The position numbers and the translations under genes are program-made. The notes beneath the pieces were generated by a model that saw only the letters and a list, made by a program, of their open reading frames with translations, was not told where the DNA came from and did no database searches. From the NCBI GenBank assembly GCA_029266475.1, contig JAQSWU010000003.1:1-64000 (forward strand): a stretch of 64,000 bases of DNA, given 5' to 3'. This DNA is from Rickettsiaceae bacterium (GTDB lineage: Bacteria > Pseudomonadota > Alphaproteobacteria > Rickettsiales > Rickettsiaceae). This document shows positions 28,177 through 37,435 of the stretch, in pieces; within the stretch, counting starts at the first letter, position 1, and each line of letters starts with the position of its first letter.

Positions 28177-28799
28177 CCAAAAATTTCCAAGAAATATTTT
28201 TTATATATATCATCAAATTGCTGAATTGAAATATTTATCCCAAGTTCTTTTAAAGAAGTCATGATATTGTTGCTTAAACCGCAAGCCACTATTCCGCTAA
28301 ATTTGCTTAAATCGGTAGAAATATTAACTGCAATCCCATGATAGGTGACCCATTTTTTTACTCTTATACCGATAGATGCTATCTTTCTACTGCCAAGCGG
28401 TGAGGTTACCCAAATCCCAACATTCTCTTTACAGGCATAGCTCTCAACACTAAGCTCCTGCAAAGTTTTTATCACTGTCTCTTGTAACTGCGATATATAT
28501 AATTTTATGTCTTTTTGCCTTTTATCTAAATTTAAATTTAACATTGGATAAATAACTCGCTGACCTGGTCCATGATATGTAAATTTACCGCCGCGCCCAG
28601 TTTTATAAACAGGTATAGAGCCTGAGAAAAGCAAGTCTCGATCACTTGCACTCGTACCTCCTGTGTACGTATCCTCATGTTCAACTAAAAAAACAGTCTC
28701 TTTCTCGCTTCCAGCAATAATTTTATTTACGGTTTGCTCCATTTCTTCTATAACTTTTGAATAAGAGCTAAGACCTGGTTGGTGTACCCAGTTAAACAT
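28170..28799 (-). CDS. lipB: Octanoyl-ACP:protein octanoyltransferase
   Basis: Transfers octanoyl groups from ACP to lipoyl domains, the first step of lipoate synthesis for 2-oxoacid dehydrogenases. The 209-residue protein has RGGKFTYHGPGQRVIYPM, the Lys-containing GSRKIASIGIRVKKWVTYHG, and the catalytic Cys in GIVACGLSN. It is divergent from murD and precedes the DUF218 gene with a 7-base overlap. Function depends on ACP, encoded at 3416-3673. Confidence 0.95.
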   Translation of the reverse strand: MFNWVHQPGLSSYSKVIEEMEQTVNKIIAGSEKETVFLVEHEDTYTGGTSASDRDLLFSGSIPVYKTGRGGKFTYHGPGQRVIYPMLNLNLDKRQKDIKLYISQLQETVIKTLQELSVESYACKENVGIWVTSPLGSRKIASIGIRVKKWVTYHGIAVNISTDLSKFSGIVACGLSNNIMTSLKELGINISIQQFDDIYKKYFLEIFGC

Positions 28800-28874
28800 A
28801 TTATATAATAATTTTAGTTACTCTAAATTTATCAACAGCGTTCAGCGAAACAAAATATTATTTATAAAGAGAAA

Positions 28875-30281
28875 ATGATTTTAAATAAACAAAAAGATAA
28901 AAAAATTGGAATTTTTGGCTTGGGTAAGACCGGCCTTTCAGCTTATGATGCTTTAAAGATACAGGCAAGTGTCATTTGCTATGATGATTCAGCTGAATCT
29001 AGAAATGCCTTTCTAAAAGAAAGGCCTGAAAGTAGCTTAGTCCCTATCGATGATCCAAGATGGTTACAACTGGATAAAATTATCCTTAGCCCTAATATCC
29101 CCTTGCAATTTCCTAAAAAGCATCCTTTAGTTTATTTAGCTGAGCAGTATAACATCGAAATCACCTCAGATATGGAGTTACTGCATGAAGAGTTTCCAGA
29201 AGCGCCGTTTGTAGCTATTACCGGAACTAATGGTAAATCGACGACTACTGCTTTAATTGGTCATATTCTTAATTACTGCAATAAACCTTATCAAGTTGGC
29301 GGTAATATTGGCCAAGCCTGCCTAACCTTAGAACCTCCAAGCCTAGATAATGGTTATGTGCTTGAAACTTCATCATATCAATTAGATTTGTTGAAGGATT
29401 TCCATTTAAAAGTAGCAGTATTTTTGAATATAACCCCTGATCATATTGACCGCCATGGCTCTCTTGAGAATTATATTAACGCTAAAAAGAAAATTTTTAA
29501 TTACTTAAAAGAAGATAGTATAGCAGTAATTGCTATTGACAATAAGGTAAGCTACCATGTGTACCAAGAATTATTAAGCCAGAAACCAACCTACCAGATT
29601 ATTCCGGTTAGCACCCATCAAAGCCTCAAAAATGGAATCTATGTTGAAGTACACAATGGTGCAAAATTCATTCAAATCAATTTACCTTCTGAAAAGCTAA
29701 GTATCGAGTTTAAACAAAATAAATGTCTACAAGGCAACCATAATCTTGAAAATATTCTTGCGAGCTTTGCAGTTGCCAAATCACTGGGCTGCAGAGAACA
29801 TGCAATATTAGAAGCTGTAGATAAATTTCAAGGTCTCCCACATAGGATGCAATTTATTGCCGAAACAGAAAATATAAGGTTTTATAATGATAGCAAAGCG
29901 ACTAACGCTGACTCGGCCGAAAAATCCTTAGGCAGCCTCGAGAATATATATTGGCTTGCAGGTGGCTTACCCAAAGAAGGGGGGATTGAGAGCCTTATTT
30001 ACTTAAAGGACAGGATAAAAAAAGCCTATCTTTTCGGTCAAGCTGCTGAAGCATTTGCCAAGACACTTGAAGGCAAAGTTGAGTATAAAATATTTAAAAA
30101 CCTAGAGGAAGCTTTTACAGAAGCATCAAACGATGCAGAGCAAAGCAACATTGAAGGTTATAATAATATTTTACTTGCTCCAGCCTGTGCTTCCTGGGAC
30201 CAATTCAAAAATTTTGAAGAAAGAGGAAATAAATTTATTGAATTAGTTAAAAAATATACTAACCTTAAAAAAAAGATATAA
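28875..30281 (+). CDS. murD: UDP-N-acetylmuramoyl-L-alanine--D-glutamate ligase
   Basis: Cytoplasmic Mur ligase adding D-Glu to the peptidoglycan precursor. The 468-residue protein contains the N-terminal GLGKTGLSA, the ATP loop GTNGKSTTTALIGH near residue 116, NITPDHIDRHG, and the C-terminal FYNDSKATNADSAEKSL. It is the first gene of murD-ftsW-murG (gaps of 10 and 4 bases), a compact piece of the division/cell-wall cluster. Confidence 0.97.
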   Translation: MILNKQKDKKIGIFGLGKTGLSAYDALKIQASVICYDDSAESRNAFLKERPESSLVPIDDPRWLQLDKIILSPNIPLQFPKKHPLVYLAEQYNIEITSDMELLHEEFPEAPFVAITGTNGKSTTTALIGHILNYCNKPYQVGGNIGQACLTLEPPSLDNGYVLETSSYQLDLLKDFHLKVAVFLNITPDHIDRHGSLENYINAKKKIFNYLKEDSIAVIAIDNKVSYHVYQELLSQKPTYQIIPVSTHQSLKNGIYVEVHNGAKFIQINLPSEKLSIEFKQNKCLQGNHNLENILASFAVAKSLGCREHAILEAVDKFQGLPHRMQFIAETENIRFYNDSKATNADSAEKSLGSLENIYWLAGGLPKEGGIESLIYLKDRIKKAYLFGQAAEAFAKTLEGKVEYKIFKNLEEAFTEASNDAEQSNIEGYNNILLAPACASWDQFKNFEERGNKFIELVKKYTNLKKKI

Positions 30282-30291
30282 AATTTCAACT

Positions 30292-31443
30292 ATGAGTTCC
30301 TTAGAATATACTAAAAAATATAACTTCTTCACTAGATGGTGGCGCAGCGTTGACCAAGCAACTATTATTGCTCTTACTATACTTTTTTCGATAAGCTTGA
30401 TGCTAGTTACAACCGCAAGCCCAGCCGTTGCACTGAGAATAGGCCTTGATGCAGGATATTTTACTACAAGGCAAGCAGCATATCTTTTACTTGCCAGTGT
30501 AATAATTCTACTAATATCAACTTTTAATAAAAATTGGATAAAACGTGCAGCAATCATAGGCTTCTCTGTTAATTTAGTATTATTGGTTTTAGTAAAGTTT
30601 TATGGATATGAAGTAAAAGGAGCTAAGAGATGGATAAATTTATTTGGTTTTTCCATGCAGCCGTCAGAGTTTATTAAACCTTTTTTCTCGGTAATTACAG
30701 CTTGGATATTATCGCTCAAGGCAAAAGAACATGATTTTCCTGGCTTTAGCATCTCTCTATTCTTCTATTTCATTATTGCAGCACTTGTAATTATTCAACC
30801 AGACCTCGGAATGCTGGTGACAATCTCTGCGGTTTGGGGAATACAATTATTCGTTGCAGGGATGCCTTTTCTATGGATTTTAATTTCATTTATTACTTTT
30901 ATATCTGGCATTGCTGGAGCATATTTGTTGCTTCCTCACGTCTCAAAAAGAATAAATAGCTTCCTAGATCCAGAAAATAACGAAAATTATCAAGTTACAA
31001 AATCTTTACTGGCTTTTGAAAATGGCGGTTTTTATGGTCGGGGCCCTGGAGAGGGTACAGTAAAACAAGTGCTACCTGATTCTCATACTGATTTTATCTT
31101 TGCGGTAGCAGGGGAAGAGTTTGGTGCAGTTGCGTGCTTGATTATTGGCGGCGTATTCGCTTTCATAGTCATTAGAGGCTTAATTCGGGTAATGAATGAA
31201 AGCGATAGATTTGTATCCTTTGCTGTTGTCGGTATACTTGCGCAATTTGGTATTCAGTCAATAATAAATATGGGTGTTACTTTAAATTTACTACCAACTA
31301 AGGGAATGACTCTACCTTTTGTAAGTTACGGAGGCTCTTCAACACTTGCAGTAGCGATAGCTATGGGAATGTTGATTGGCTTTACTAAAAGAACAGCTGA
31401 TTTAAAGAAATTTAAATTAAATAAATTAGAAATAATATATTAA
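30292..31443 (+). CDS. ftsW: FtsW, septal peptidoglycan glycosyltransferase (SEDS family)
   Basis: Integral membrane SEDS protein that polymerises lipid II at the septum with FtsI. The 383-residue product has about ten membrane segments. Signatures are GAKRWINLFGFSMQPSEF, QPDLGMLV, and the C-terminal NLLPTKGMTLPFVSYGGSS. Placement between murD and murG favours FtsW over RodA. Confidence 0.95.
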   Translation: MSSLEYTKKYNFFTRWWRSVDQATIIALTILFSISLMLVTTASPAVALRIGLDAGYFTTRQAAYLLLASVIILLISTFNKNWIKRAAIIGFSVNLVLLVLVKFYGYEVKGAKRWINLFGFSMQPSEFIKPFFSVITAWILSLKAKEHDFPGFSISLFFYFIIAALVIIQPDLGMLVTISAVWGIQLFVAGMPFLWILISFITFISGIAGAYLLLPHVSKRINSFLDPENNENYQVTKSLLAFENGGFYGRGPGEGTVKQVLPDSHTDFIFAVAGEEFGAVACLIIGGVFAFIVIRGLIRVMNESDRFVSFAVVGILAQFGIQSIINMGVTLNLLPTKGMTLPFVSYGGSSTLAVAIAMGMLIGFTKRTADLKKFKLNKLEIIY

Positions 31444-31447
31444 CGAA

Positions 31448-32557
31448 ATGAGAAAGAAGAGAGATAGGATTTTTGTCGTAGGCGGAGGCACAGGCGGTCA
31501 TATGTTTCCTGCAATTGCTCTTGGACAAGAGCTGGCTACAAGAAATTATAAAGTTTATCTAATAACTGATCCTAGATGTGCTAAATATTTAAATAATGAT
31601 ATTGGGCTGAAGGTAAAAATCATAAAATCTCAAGCTGCAAAAACCGGAGTACTCTCGCGTATACAAGCAGGCTTCTCAATGATGATTGGCTTGATCGAAT
31701 CCTTACTTTTCTTAATAAAAACTAGGCCTAAAATTGTTATAGGCTTTGGCGGGTATACAATGTTCCCTATGCTGTTTGCCGCGCAGTTACTAGGCATACC
31801 GATAATGTTGCATGAACAAAATTCTTTCTTAGGTAAAGCCAACTTATTCTTTGCTGCCAAGGCTAAATTGATAGCCTTAACATTTCAGGAAACTACTAAT
31901 ATACCTGATCATTGTCTAAATAAATTAGTTGTTACCGGCAATCCTGTTAGAAAAGAGATTAAAAGCTTAGTTGTAAGCAGAGATTTCAAACGCATTGAGA
32001 AGTTTAATATATTAATCATAGGTGGAAGCCAAGGAGCTAAATTCTTTTCAACTTTAATCCCAAACGCTATAAGATTTTTGATTAAGTTAGCTCCACACTT
32101 ACAATTGCATATTATCCAACAAGCACATAAAGCTGATTGGATCAGATTAAAAAGAGCATATAAAAGATTAGGCGTAGAATTTGAGCTAGCAGAATTCTTT
32201 TACGACATGCCGAAACGCTATCAAGAAAGCCATTTAGCAATTTGCCGCGCCGGCGCTTCTACCATATCTGAATTTATCAATGTAGAGCTACCAGCTATTT
32301 ATTTGCCCTTGCCGTCGGCAGCAAATAATCATCAAGTTTTAAATGCGCAGTTTATAGAACGTAACAAAGCAGGTTGGTATTTTGAGCAAAGCACAGTAAC
32401 ACCACAAATCCTAGCAGACAAAATATTCGAGCTTGCAACTAAGCCTCAATTTTTAGTAAATGCCGCCTCAAACCTAAAAAAGTTACAAAAAGATACTGAA
32501 ATTATCCTGGCAGACACAGTAGAGAAGATAATTAAGCCAGAAAAAACGAGTTTCTAA
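31448..32557 (+). CDS. murG: MurG, lipid II-forming GlcNAc transferase
   Basis: Peripheral membrane glycosyltransferase that converts lipid I to lipid II. The 369-residue protein has the N-terminal GGGTGGHMFPAIALG loop, HEQNSFLGKAN, GGSQGAKFF, and ICRAGASTISEF with LPSAANNHQ near the C-terminus. All are family motifs. It begins 4 bases after ftsW. Confidence 0.96.
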   Translation: MRKKRDRIFVVGGGTGGHMFPAIALGQELATRNYKVYLITDPRCAKYLNNDIGLKVKIIKSQAAKTGVLSRIQAGFSMMIGLIESLLFLIKTRPKIVIGFGGYTMFPMLFAAQLLGIPIMLHEQNSFLGKANLFFAAKAKLIALTFQETTNIPDHCLNKLVVTGNPVRKEIKSLVVSRDFKRIEKFNILIIGGSQGAKFFSTLIPNAIRFLIKLAPHLQLHIIQQAHKADWIRLKRAYKRLGVEFELAEFFYDMPKRYQESHLAICRAGASTISEFINVELPAIYLPLPSAANNHQVLNAQFIERNKAGWYFEQSTVTPQILADKIFELATKPQFLVNAASNLKKLQKDTEIILADTVEKIIKPEKTSF

Positions 32558-32637
32558 GGTAAAATCTTGAGCTTATTAAGTTTTTATGAGAAAATTAACC
32601 TTATTATAAGCAAGATTAATTTTCTTATTGGACATTT

Positions 32638-34242
32638 ATGCGCTCCTTAATTTTTTTAACTATCCCTATCCTTATCACTGCATGCGCAGTAGATCCTGAA
32701 GGCTATCTAAAAAGGTCTGCAAATAATAAGCTAATTGATGCGCAAGGGTATGAAGCACATAAAAGGCGCCCTTTATATAATAAAAAATATATTAATCAAG
32801 CGAAAAGAAACATTCTGGAAAATAATGTTGCGTCTTTTGACGAAGAGTATGATGATGACCTCAGTGAGCTTGAGGATAATTATAGACGTAACAGAGAAAT
32901 GTATCTGCAAATGCTTGACCAGGATCTAGCAAGAAGGGAGCAAGCAAATCGAAAAAATAATAGTTTTTTTTCCAAGATATTACCAAGTAAAGGACCAAAT
33001 CAGCCTAGTAGTGACCGCGCTGTTCTAGCAAAAAATGTTATTAAAGGTGAACTTTCCCCTGAGTTAGATAAGACTAAAGCTGATCTTTTAAAAGAAATAG
33101 CTGAAATAAAATTGCTACTTGCTGAAGCTAAAGCTGCTATTAAAACTATTAATAGTCAGAAGCAGGCAAGCGAAGTAAATAATATCGCTATGGATCATGA
33201 GAAAGAGAAGGCATCTTCGGAAAAAAAACCAAAAGATGGAAAAATAGTAGAAATTGCGCCTAACCAAGTTGAGCGTCTGCAAACAAAAAATACGAATCAA
33301 GCTATTAAGGAAAATAAAGTTAGTTTACAAGAAAAAGGAGATAATAAGCTAAACACCAAGGACAAAAAGGTTAATAAATCGATAAAGCTTGCCTCGAACA
33401 AAAAGGGAGCTATCGATGCTCGAGAAAAAGTAGCATTAACAAAGAAGAAACTTGCAATTAAACAAAATGAAAAGCCAAAGGCTAAAGAGGTAAATACAAA
33501 ACAGAATCTTGCAGCCACAGAGATTAATATAGAAAATAAGCTAACACCGAGAGTGGACAAAGTTCCTAATATGGATCTAAAATCTGAGGCAGGAGTTAAT
33601 AGCAAGGAAGTGCTAACCACCTATAAAGCTGGAGTTGAAGGGTTCACAGAAGATGAGCTTATTATAGTTAGAGGACAAGAGTATAAATCAGAATTAAAAG
33701 AGCAGCCAAGCAAGCTTGATGCAGCTTCCTCAAAAGCATCTGAAGAAAAAGAAAAAAATAACAAACAAGAAAAGCCTATAGGATCAGCTTTGAAGGATAA
33801 CAAGGATCTAAAACTTTCTGCTAAACAAAAAAACGACAAAACAGCTCAGCCAACTAAAATAGCGGACGGCAAAACAAAAGGTAAAAAAGAACAGAAAATA
33901 GCAGTTAAAGGGAAGGATAAACCAACGAATAAAAAAGAATTATCGCCTCAAGCTAAAGCTAAACTTAAGAAGGAAGTAAAAGCTAAGCTGGCTAAAGCGG
34001 AAAAATCGATTGCAAAAGCTAAAAAACTGCAAACGAAAGCTGAAATTGCTCGCGCAAAAAAACAAAAACAACTAGAAGAAAAACTTGCTAAAGCCAAAGC
34101 GGAGAAGCTTGCAAAAGAACGAGCTGAAAAACTTGCTAAGGATCAACAAGCTTTAGAAAACTTACCTTGGCTTGATGAGGACATAGTTACTATCACCCCT
34201 ACTAACGAAATAATTATCTCGAAAAAGCCTAAGGCACAGTGA
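32638..34242 (+). CDS. Lys-rich putative lipoprotein, coiled-coil
   Basis: A 534-residue protein with a lipoprotein signal MRSLIFLTIPILITAC (lipobox LITAC, Cys16). The mature part is extremely rich in Lys, Glu and Ala. The C-terminal 120 residues carry histone H1-like repeats such as KAKLKKEVKAKLAKAEKS, then AKAKAEKLAKERAEKLAK. An acidic segment with DEEYDDDLSELED lies near residues 70-85. It is predicted to be long, helical and partly disordered. It is immediately downstream of murG, so an envelope or peptidoglycan-tethering role is possible. No homologue is recognised, and composition alone does not define a function. Confidence 0.75.
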   Translation: MRSLIFLTIPILITACAVDPEGYLKRSANNKLIDAQGYEAHKRRPLYNKKYINQAKRNILENNVASFDEEYDDDLSELEDNYRRNREMYLQMLDQDLARREQANRKNNSFFSKILPSKGPNQPSSDRAVLAKNVIKGELSPELDKTKADLLKEIAEIKLLLAEAKAAIKTINSQKQASEVNNIAMDHEKEKASSEKKPKDGKIVEIAPNQVERLQTKNTNQAIKENKVSLQEKGDNKLNTKDKKVNKSIKLASNKKGAIDAREKVALTKKKLAIKQNEKPKAKEVNTKQNLAATEINIENKLTPRVDKVPNMDLKSEAGVNSKEVLTTYKAGVEGFTEDELIIVRGQEYKSELKEQPSKLDAASSKASEEKEKNNKQEKPIGSALKDNKDLKLSAKQKNDKTAQPTKIADGKTKGKKEQKIAVKGKDKPTNKKELSPQAKAKLKKEVKAKLAKAEKSIAKAKKLQTKAEIARAKKQKQLEEKLAKAKAEKLAKERAEKLAKDQQALENLPWLDEDIVTITPTNEIIISKKPKAQ

Positions 34243-34288
34243 TAAACGCCTTAGGTTATTTCATATTCCTTCCCTAAATACTTTTCAT

Positions 34289-34437
34289 TAGACTTCTATC
34301 AAAAACTCGCTTACTTAAGAGAATTTGCAGAAGACTCGGAACGAAGAACCCAAGTAGACTTATAGGTACATGAGTATTTATGTACCGACCCCTCATACAA
34401 TCTCGCTGCAGAAGTAGAGTTCTCATAAAAAAGTCTA
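34289..34437 (+). repeat. Dispersed repeat R2, copy a
   Basis: A 149-bp element starting TAGACTTCTATCAAAAACTCG and ending AGTTCTCATAAAAAAGTCTA, so its termini are imperfect inverted repeats. A central hairpin GGTACAT/ATGTACC is present. The right end abuts the hemF stop codon, giving TAA then an in-frame TAG. Four other copies occur in the window (43087, 49665, 54324, 62816). Confidence 0.85.
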
Positions 34438-35286
34438 TTACCACTTAACTACTGGCGGCATCGACATTAAAATAGCTTCGACATTACCGCCAGTCATTAG
34501 ACCAAACTTTGTACCACGGTCATAAAGCAAGTTAAACTCTACATACCTACCGCGCTTGCGCAGTTGATGATCTCGCTGCTCTTCGGTCCAAGGAAGATAC
34601 ATTTTACCTCTAACCAACTCACAATAAGTGTGCAGGAAAGTTTTCCCAACATCCTGGGTAAAAGCAAAATCATTATCAAAATCATTTGTATTCAAATAGT
34701 CATAAAATATACCACCAACACCCCTAGCCTCATTGCGATGCGCAAGGAAAAAGTATTTATCACAGTGATCTTTGAACTTTGTATAATAGTTTGGATTATA
34801 TCTATCGCACATCTCCTTAAATGCATTGTGGAAGGCTTCTGTTTCAGTATCATCTATATACATAGGAGTAAGATCCGCTCCTCCCCCAAACCAACTTTTA
34901 GCAGTTTCAATATATCTTGTATTAAAATGAGCTGCTGGCACCAATGGTGAGGCCATATGAGCTACAATCGAAAGACCTGTTGCAAAAAAATTTGGGCTAT
35001 CTTCCGTTCCAGGGATTTGCCCTCTAAATTCTGGGCTGAATTCACCATGAACTGTAGAGATATTTACTCCAACCTTCTCAAAAACTTGGCCTCGCATAAG
35101 GGACATTTCGCCCCCACCGCCACCTTCTCTCTGCCAGATTTTACGCTCAAAGCATGCAGCTTCCGTATCATTTTGCGCTGCATATTCTTGCTCAATTGCT
35201 TCAAAAGCATGGCAGAACTGATCTCTTAGATTTTGAAACCAATTTGATGTTACTATTGATTTAACTTGTGTTTCTATTTCACTCAT
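34438..35286 (-). CDS. hemF: Oxygen-dependent coproporphyrinogen III oxidase
   Basis: Haem-synthesis enzyme converting coproporphyrinogen III to protoporphyrinogen IX with O2. The 282-residue protein shows REGGGGGEMSLMRG, FNTRYIETAKSWFGGGADLTP, and FNLLYDRGTKFGLMTGGNVEAILMSMPP at the end. The frame is open to 35337, but the start at 35286 (MSEIETQ) is chosen because it overlaps the phaR stop by 8 bases (ATGAGTGA) in operon fashion and matches the family N-terminus. The stop TAA is directly followed by an R2 repeat. Confidence 0.94.
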   Translation of the reverse strand: MSEIETQVKSIVTSNWFQNLRDQFCHAFEAIEQEYAAQNDTEAACFERKIWQREGGGGGEMSLMRGQVFEKVGVNISTVHGEFSPEFRGQIPGTEDSPNFFATGLSIVAHMASPLVPAAHFNTRYIETAKSWFGGGADLTPMYIDDTETEAFHNAFKEMCDRYNPNYYTKFKDHCDKYFFLAHRNEARGVGGIFYDYLNTNDFDNDFAFTQDVGKTFLHTYCELVRGKMYLPWTEEQRDHQLRKRGRYVEFNLLYDRGTKFGLMTGGNVEAILMSMPPVVKW

Positions 35287-35728
35287 TATCTTTATTCCTT
35301 GTCGAAAATAATTCAAAAAATTTACGGTAGAAATCAATACCTTGATTCATGAAAGTTGTATAATTTGAAAAAGGCTGGTCTTTATACTGATTACCAAGAT
35401 TTTCCCATGCCTCAATGTTCCGCGAAAATTCTTTTACAGCCTGCTCTAAATATAGGCTAAATAAGTTTTGTAAATTATTATCGTACATTTTTATAATATG
35501 CTTTAGGAAGCTCTCAGGTAGAATATTATACCCCTTAGCCTCTTGCTCAAAAATAATTTGGGTTAGCACATTTTTTGTTAAGTCTTCTTTAGTCTTTACA
35601 TCTTCAACCCTAAAATCTTTGCCTTCTTTAATCATAGTAAAAAGATTTTCCAAGGTCACGTATTGACTAGTCGAAGTGTCGTAGAGCCTTCTATTTGGAT
35701 ATTTCTTGATTATTATTTGTAGAGTCAT
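35279..35728 (-). CDS. phaR: PhaR-type polyhydroxyalkanoate synthesis regulator
   Basis: A 149-residue protein with the PhaR DNA-binding domain at the N-terminus (IIIKKYPNRRLYDTSTSQYV, then VTLENLFTMIKEGKDFRV) and the accumulation-regulator region (LTQIIFEQEAKGYNILPESFL). In other bacteria it represses phasin genes and senses PHA granules. No PHA synthase or phasin is in the window, so its target here is unclear. It overlaps yraN by 4 bases upstream and hemF by 8 bases downstream. Confidence 0.88.
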   Translation of the reverse strand: MTLQIIIKKYPNRRLYDTSTSQYVTLENLFTMIKEGKDFRVEDVKTKEDLTKNVLTQIIFEQEAKGYNILPESFLKHIIKMYDNNLQNLFSLYLEQAVKEFSRNIEAWENLGNQYKDQPFSNYTTFMNQGIDFYRKFFELFSTRNKDNE

Positions 35729-36075
35729 GTAATTACATTTTTTAAAATATTAGCTCTAAACCACGGTCTTATAATCACTAGATCGAACCTTACATCATAT
35801 TCTCTGAACCCAGGATTACAAGTTAGAAAATATGAGGCAGCTTTCTTTATCCTCTTGATCTGATTACAAGTTAATACTTCCTTTTCTTCTGATCTTCGTG
35901 CTTTAACTTCAATAAAGATCAACTTTCGTCCTTTTGTGAATATTAAATCTATCTCACCAAAATATTTCCTGTAACGCCTATGTAAAGGGTTATATAATCT
36001 GAGTAGATATATTAAGTAAACATATAGCTCGGCAATTATACCAAATTTATAAGTCGAAAGCATATTATATGACAA
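35725..36075 (-). CDS. UPF0102 / YraN-family nuclease-fold protein
   Basis: A 116-residue protein of the YraN family, which has a restriction-endonuclease-like fold. The metal/active-site pattern is visible as GEIDLIF and FIEVKARR (D...E-x-K). The middle Asp/Glu and a helical N-terminus are conserved-looking. The precise function of the family is not settled (Holliday-junction-like nuclease suggested by fold). First gene of the overlapping yraN-phaR-hemF set. Confidence 0.87.
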   Translation of the reverse strand: MSYNMLSTYKFGIIAELYVYLIYLLRLYNPLHRRYRKYFGEIDLIFTKGRKLIFIEVKARRSEEKEVLTCNQIKRIKKAASYFLTCNPGFREYDVRFDLVIIRPWFRANILKNVIT

Positions 36076-36234
36076 CTATTGTTGTTACTATATAAATTAT
36101 TTATAAAGGCTGCAAAAAGGATTGTCAAATTAGAATAGGGCTAGAGTGGGCTTTCCTTCTAACCCAAGCTTTAAGCATTCCGGCTTCCCCTACTTTATTA
36201 CCCTCCTTATTAAATTTAACTATATTATGTTATT

Positions 36235-37182
36235 TTATCGGGATACTCCTTTATCCGGAGCTTGTTTTACGACTTTTGGGGTAGTGCTTGGAGCGATTTT
36301 AGGCTTTTTATTGACTAGCGATGTGTTTTGCAATGCTTCTATAGGATTGATTTTCTTAAATTCTTTATCTAATTGTCTCTTACTTTTTAATGACTCGGTA
36401 TTATCTGTTTGCTTAAGAGTCATCTCTTTATCTACCTCTGCCTTAGAAGATATGGTAAGACTACTATTGCCTTGAAAAGGCCTTTTTTCATATTCTTGCA
36501 CCTGTTCTTTAATAGGATTTTTCTCCTTTATATTCGCACCTAAAGAGCTTTCTTGTAAGGCAGCCTTCGGCATTTTCGGTCCTGCCGAAGGTTTTAAACT
36601 ATCCTTCATTCCAGAAATATTTCCTGTTTGTGTTGCCATAAGAGCTTTTATTATATCTTCTGGATTCCTTTGATTTAACCTAGCTAACTTAGGATTTAAA
36701 TTAGTTTTAGCCGTTTTTGCTATAGGTTTAAGTTTCTTTTTCGGTTCTTTGGTCCGATTTTTCTCCTCGTTATCTTCTCCGATTTTAACCTCTAAATCTT
36801 TATTTTTCGTGATTTGCTGTTCTCTTAGAGGCATTTTTTTTAGCTCAAATACCCCAAGGGATTCAGCTGGGTTTTCTTTTTGAGGTTTTTCTAGGTTTTT
36901 ATCTTTTTTAGACTCTAAAAATTTATCAAGCTCATTCGAGGTTTTCCTTTCGACCTTACTTACAGTAGGCGAAGACTGCAGGAAATTACTTCGTGTTTTT
37001 TTTACCTCTTCTACTGCCTCTTGTGGCTCAGTAGCTCTATTACTCCTAGATGCTTTTTGATGTGGCTCGATTAAAGCCTCAGGTTTTTTGCTGGTTTCCA
37101 GAGTATCTTCTCTCGAGCTTATATCTTTTGCAAGTTTAGGACCTCTTGCAAGGAAGTTCTTAGGCTTGATCGAATTGGTCAT
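36235..37182 (-). CDS. Disordered Lys/Glu/Pro-rich hypothetical protein
   Basis: A 315-residue protein of low complexity, rich in Lys, Glu, Ser and Pro, for example KKLKPIAKTAKTNLNPKLAR and KKDKNLEKPQKENPAESL. No signal peptide, membrane segment or domain was recognised. A short recurring pattern IKPKNFLARGPKLAK / LKPSAGPKMPKA appears near both ends. It lies between yraN and an MHS transporter and is transcribed away from the transporter. Secretion as an effector is possible but purely speculative. The opposite-strand frame here is judged a shadow. Confidence 0.55.
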   Translation of the reverse strand: MTNSIKPKNFLARGPKLAKDISSREDTLETSKKPEALIEPHQKASRSNRATEPQEAVEEVKKTRSNFLQSSPTVSKVERKTSNELDKFLESKKDKNLEKPQKENPAESLGVFELKKMPLREQQITKNKDLEVKIGEDNEEKNRTKEPKKKLKPIAKTAKTNLNPKLARLNQRNPEDIIKALMATQTGNISGMKDSLKPSAGPKMPKAALQESSLGANIKEKNPIKEQVQEYEKRPFQGNSSLTISSKAEVDKEMTLKQTDNTESLKSKRQLDKEFKKINPIEALQNTSLVNKKPKIAPSTTPKVVKQAPDKGVSR

Positions 37183-37435
37183 ATAAAAAGAAGGTTTGTA
37201 TTATTAATCAAATATTAAATCTACTTAAAGCTCAAATCAAATAAAGAGTGCAAATAATTTTTTAATTGCTTTGATAATGTGTCTTACATGATGGTAAAAT
37301 CATTCTAATTACAATAGCAATTAGCTCATATGATAAAATTACCCAATTAATACTTGCATTTACTAGCATTGATTAATATCATCCAATTTATTTATTTATT
37401 ACAGGGTGTATTTCAACATCTAAAAGAAGTGAGCT

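Noticed and set aside
33297-33839. Minus-strand hydrophobic reading frames within the Lys-rich lipoprotein gene
   Set aside because: Ser/Phe/Leu-rich text is what the complement of Lys/Glu-rich codons gives; no start signal.
36146-36475. Plus-strand 109-residue hydrophobic reading frame
   Set aside because: Mostly antisense to the low-complexity gene at 36235-37182; hydrophobicity is the mirror image of its Lys/Glu-rich codons.
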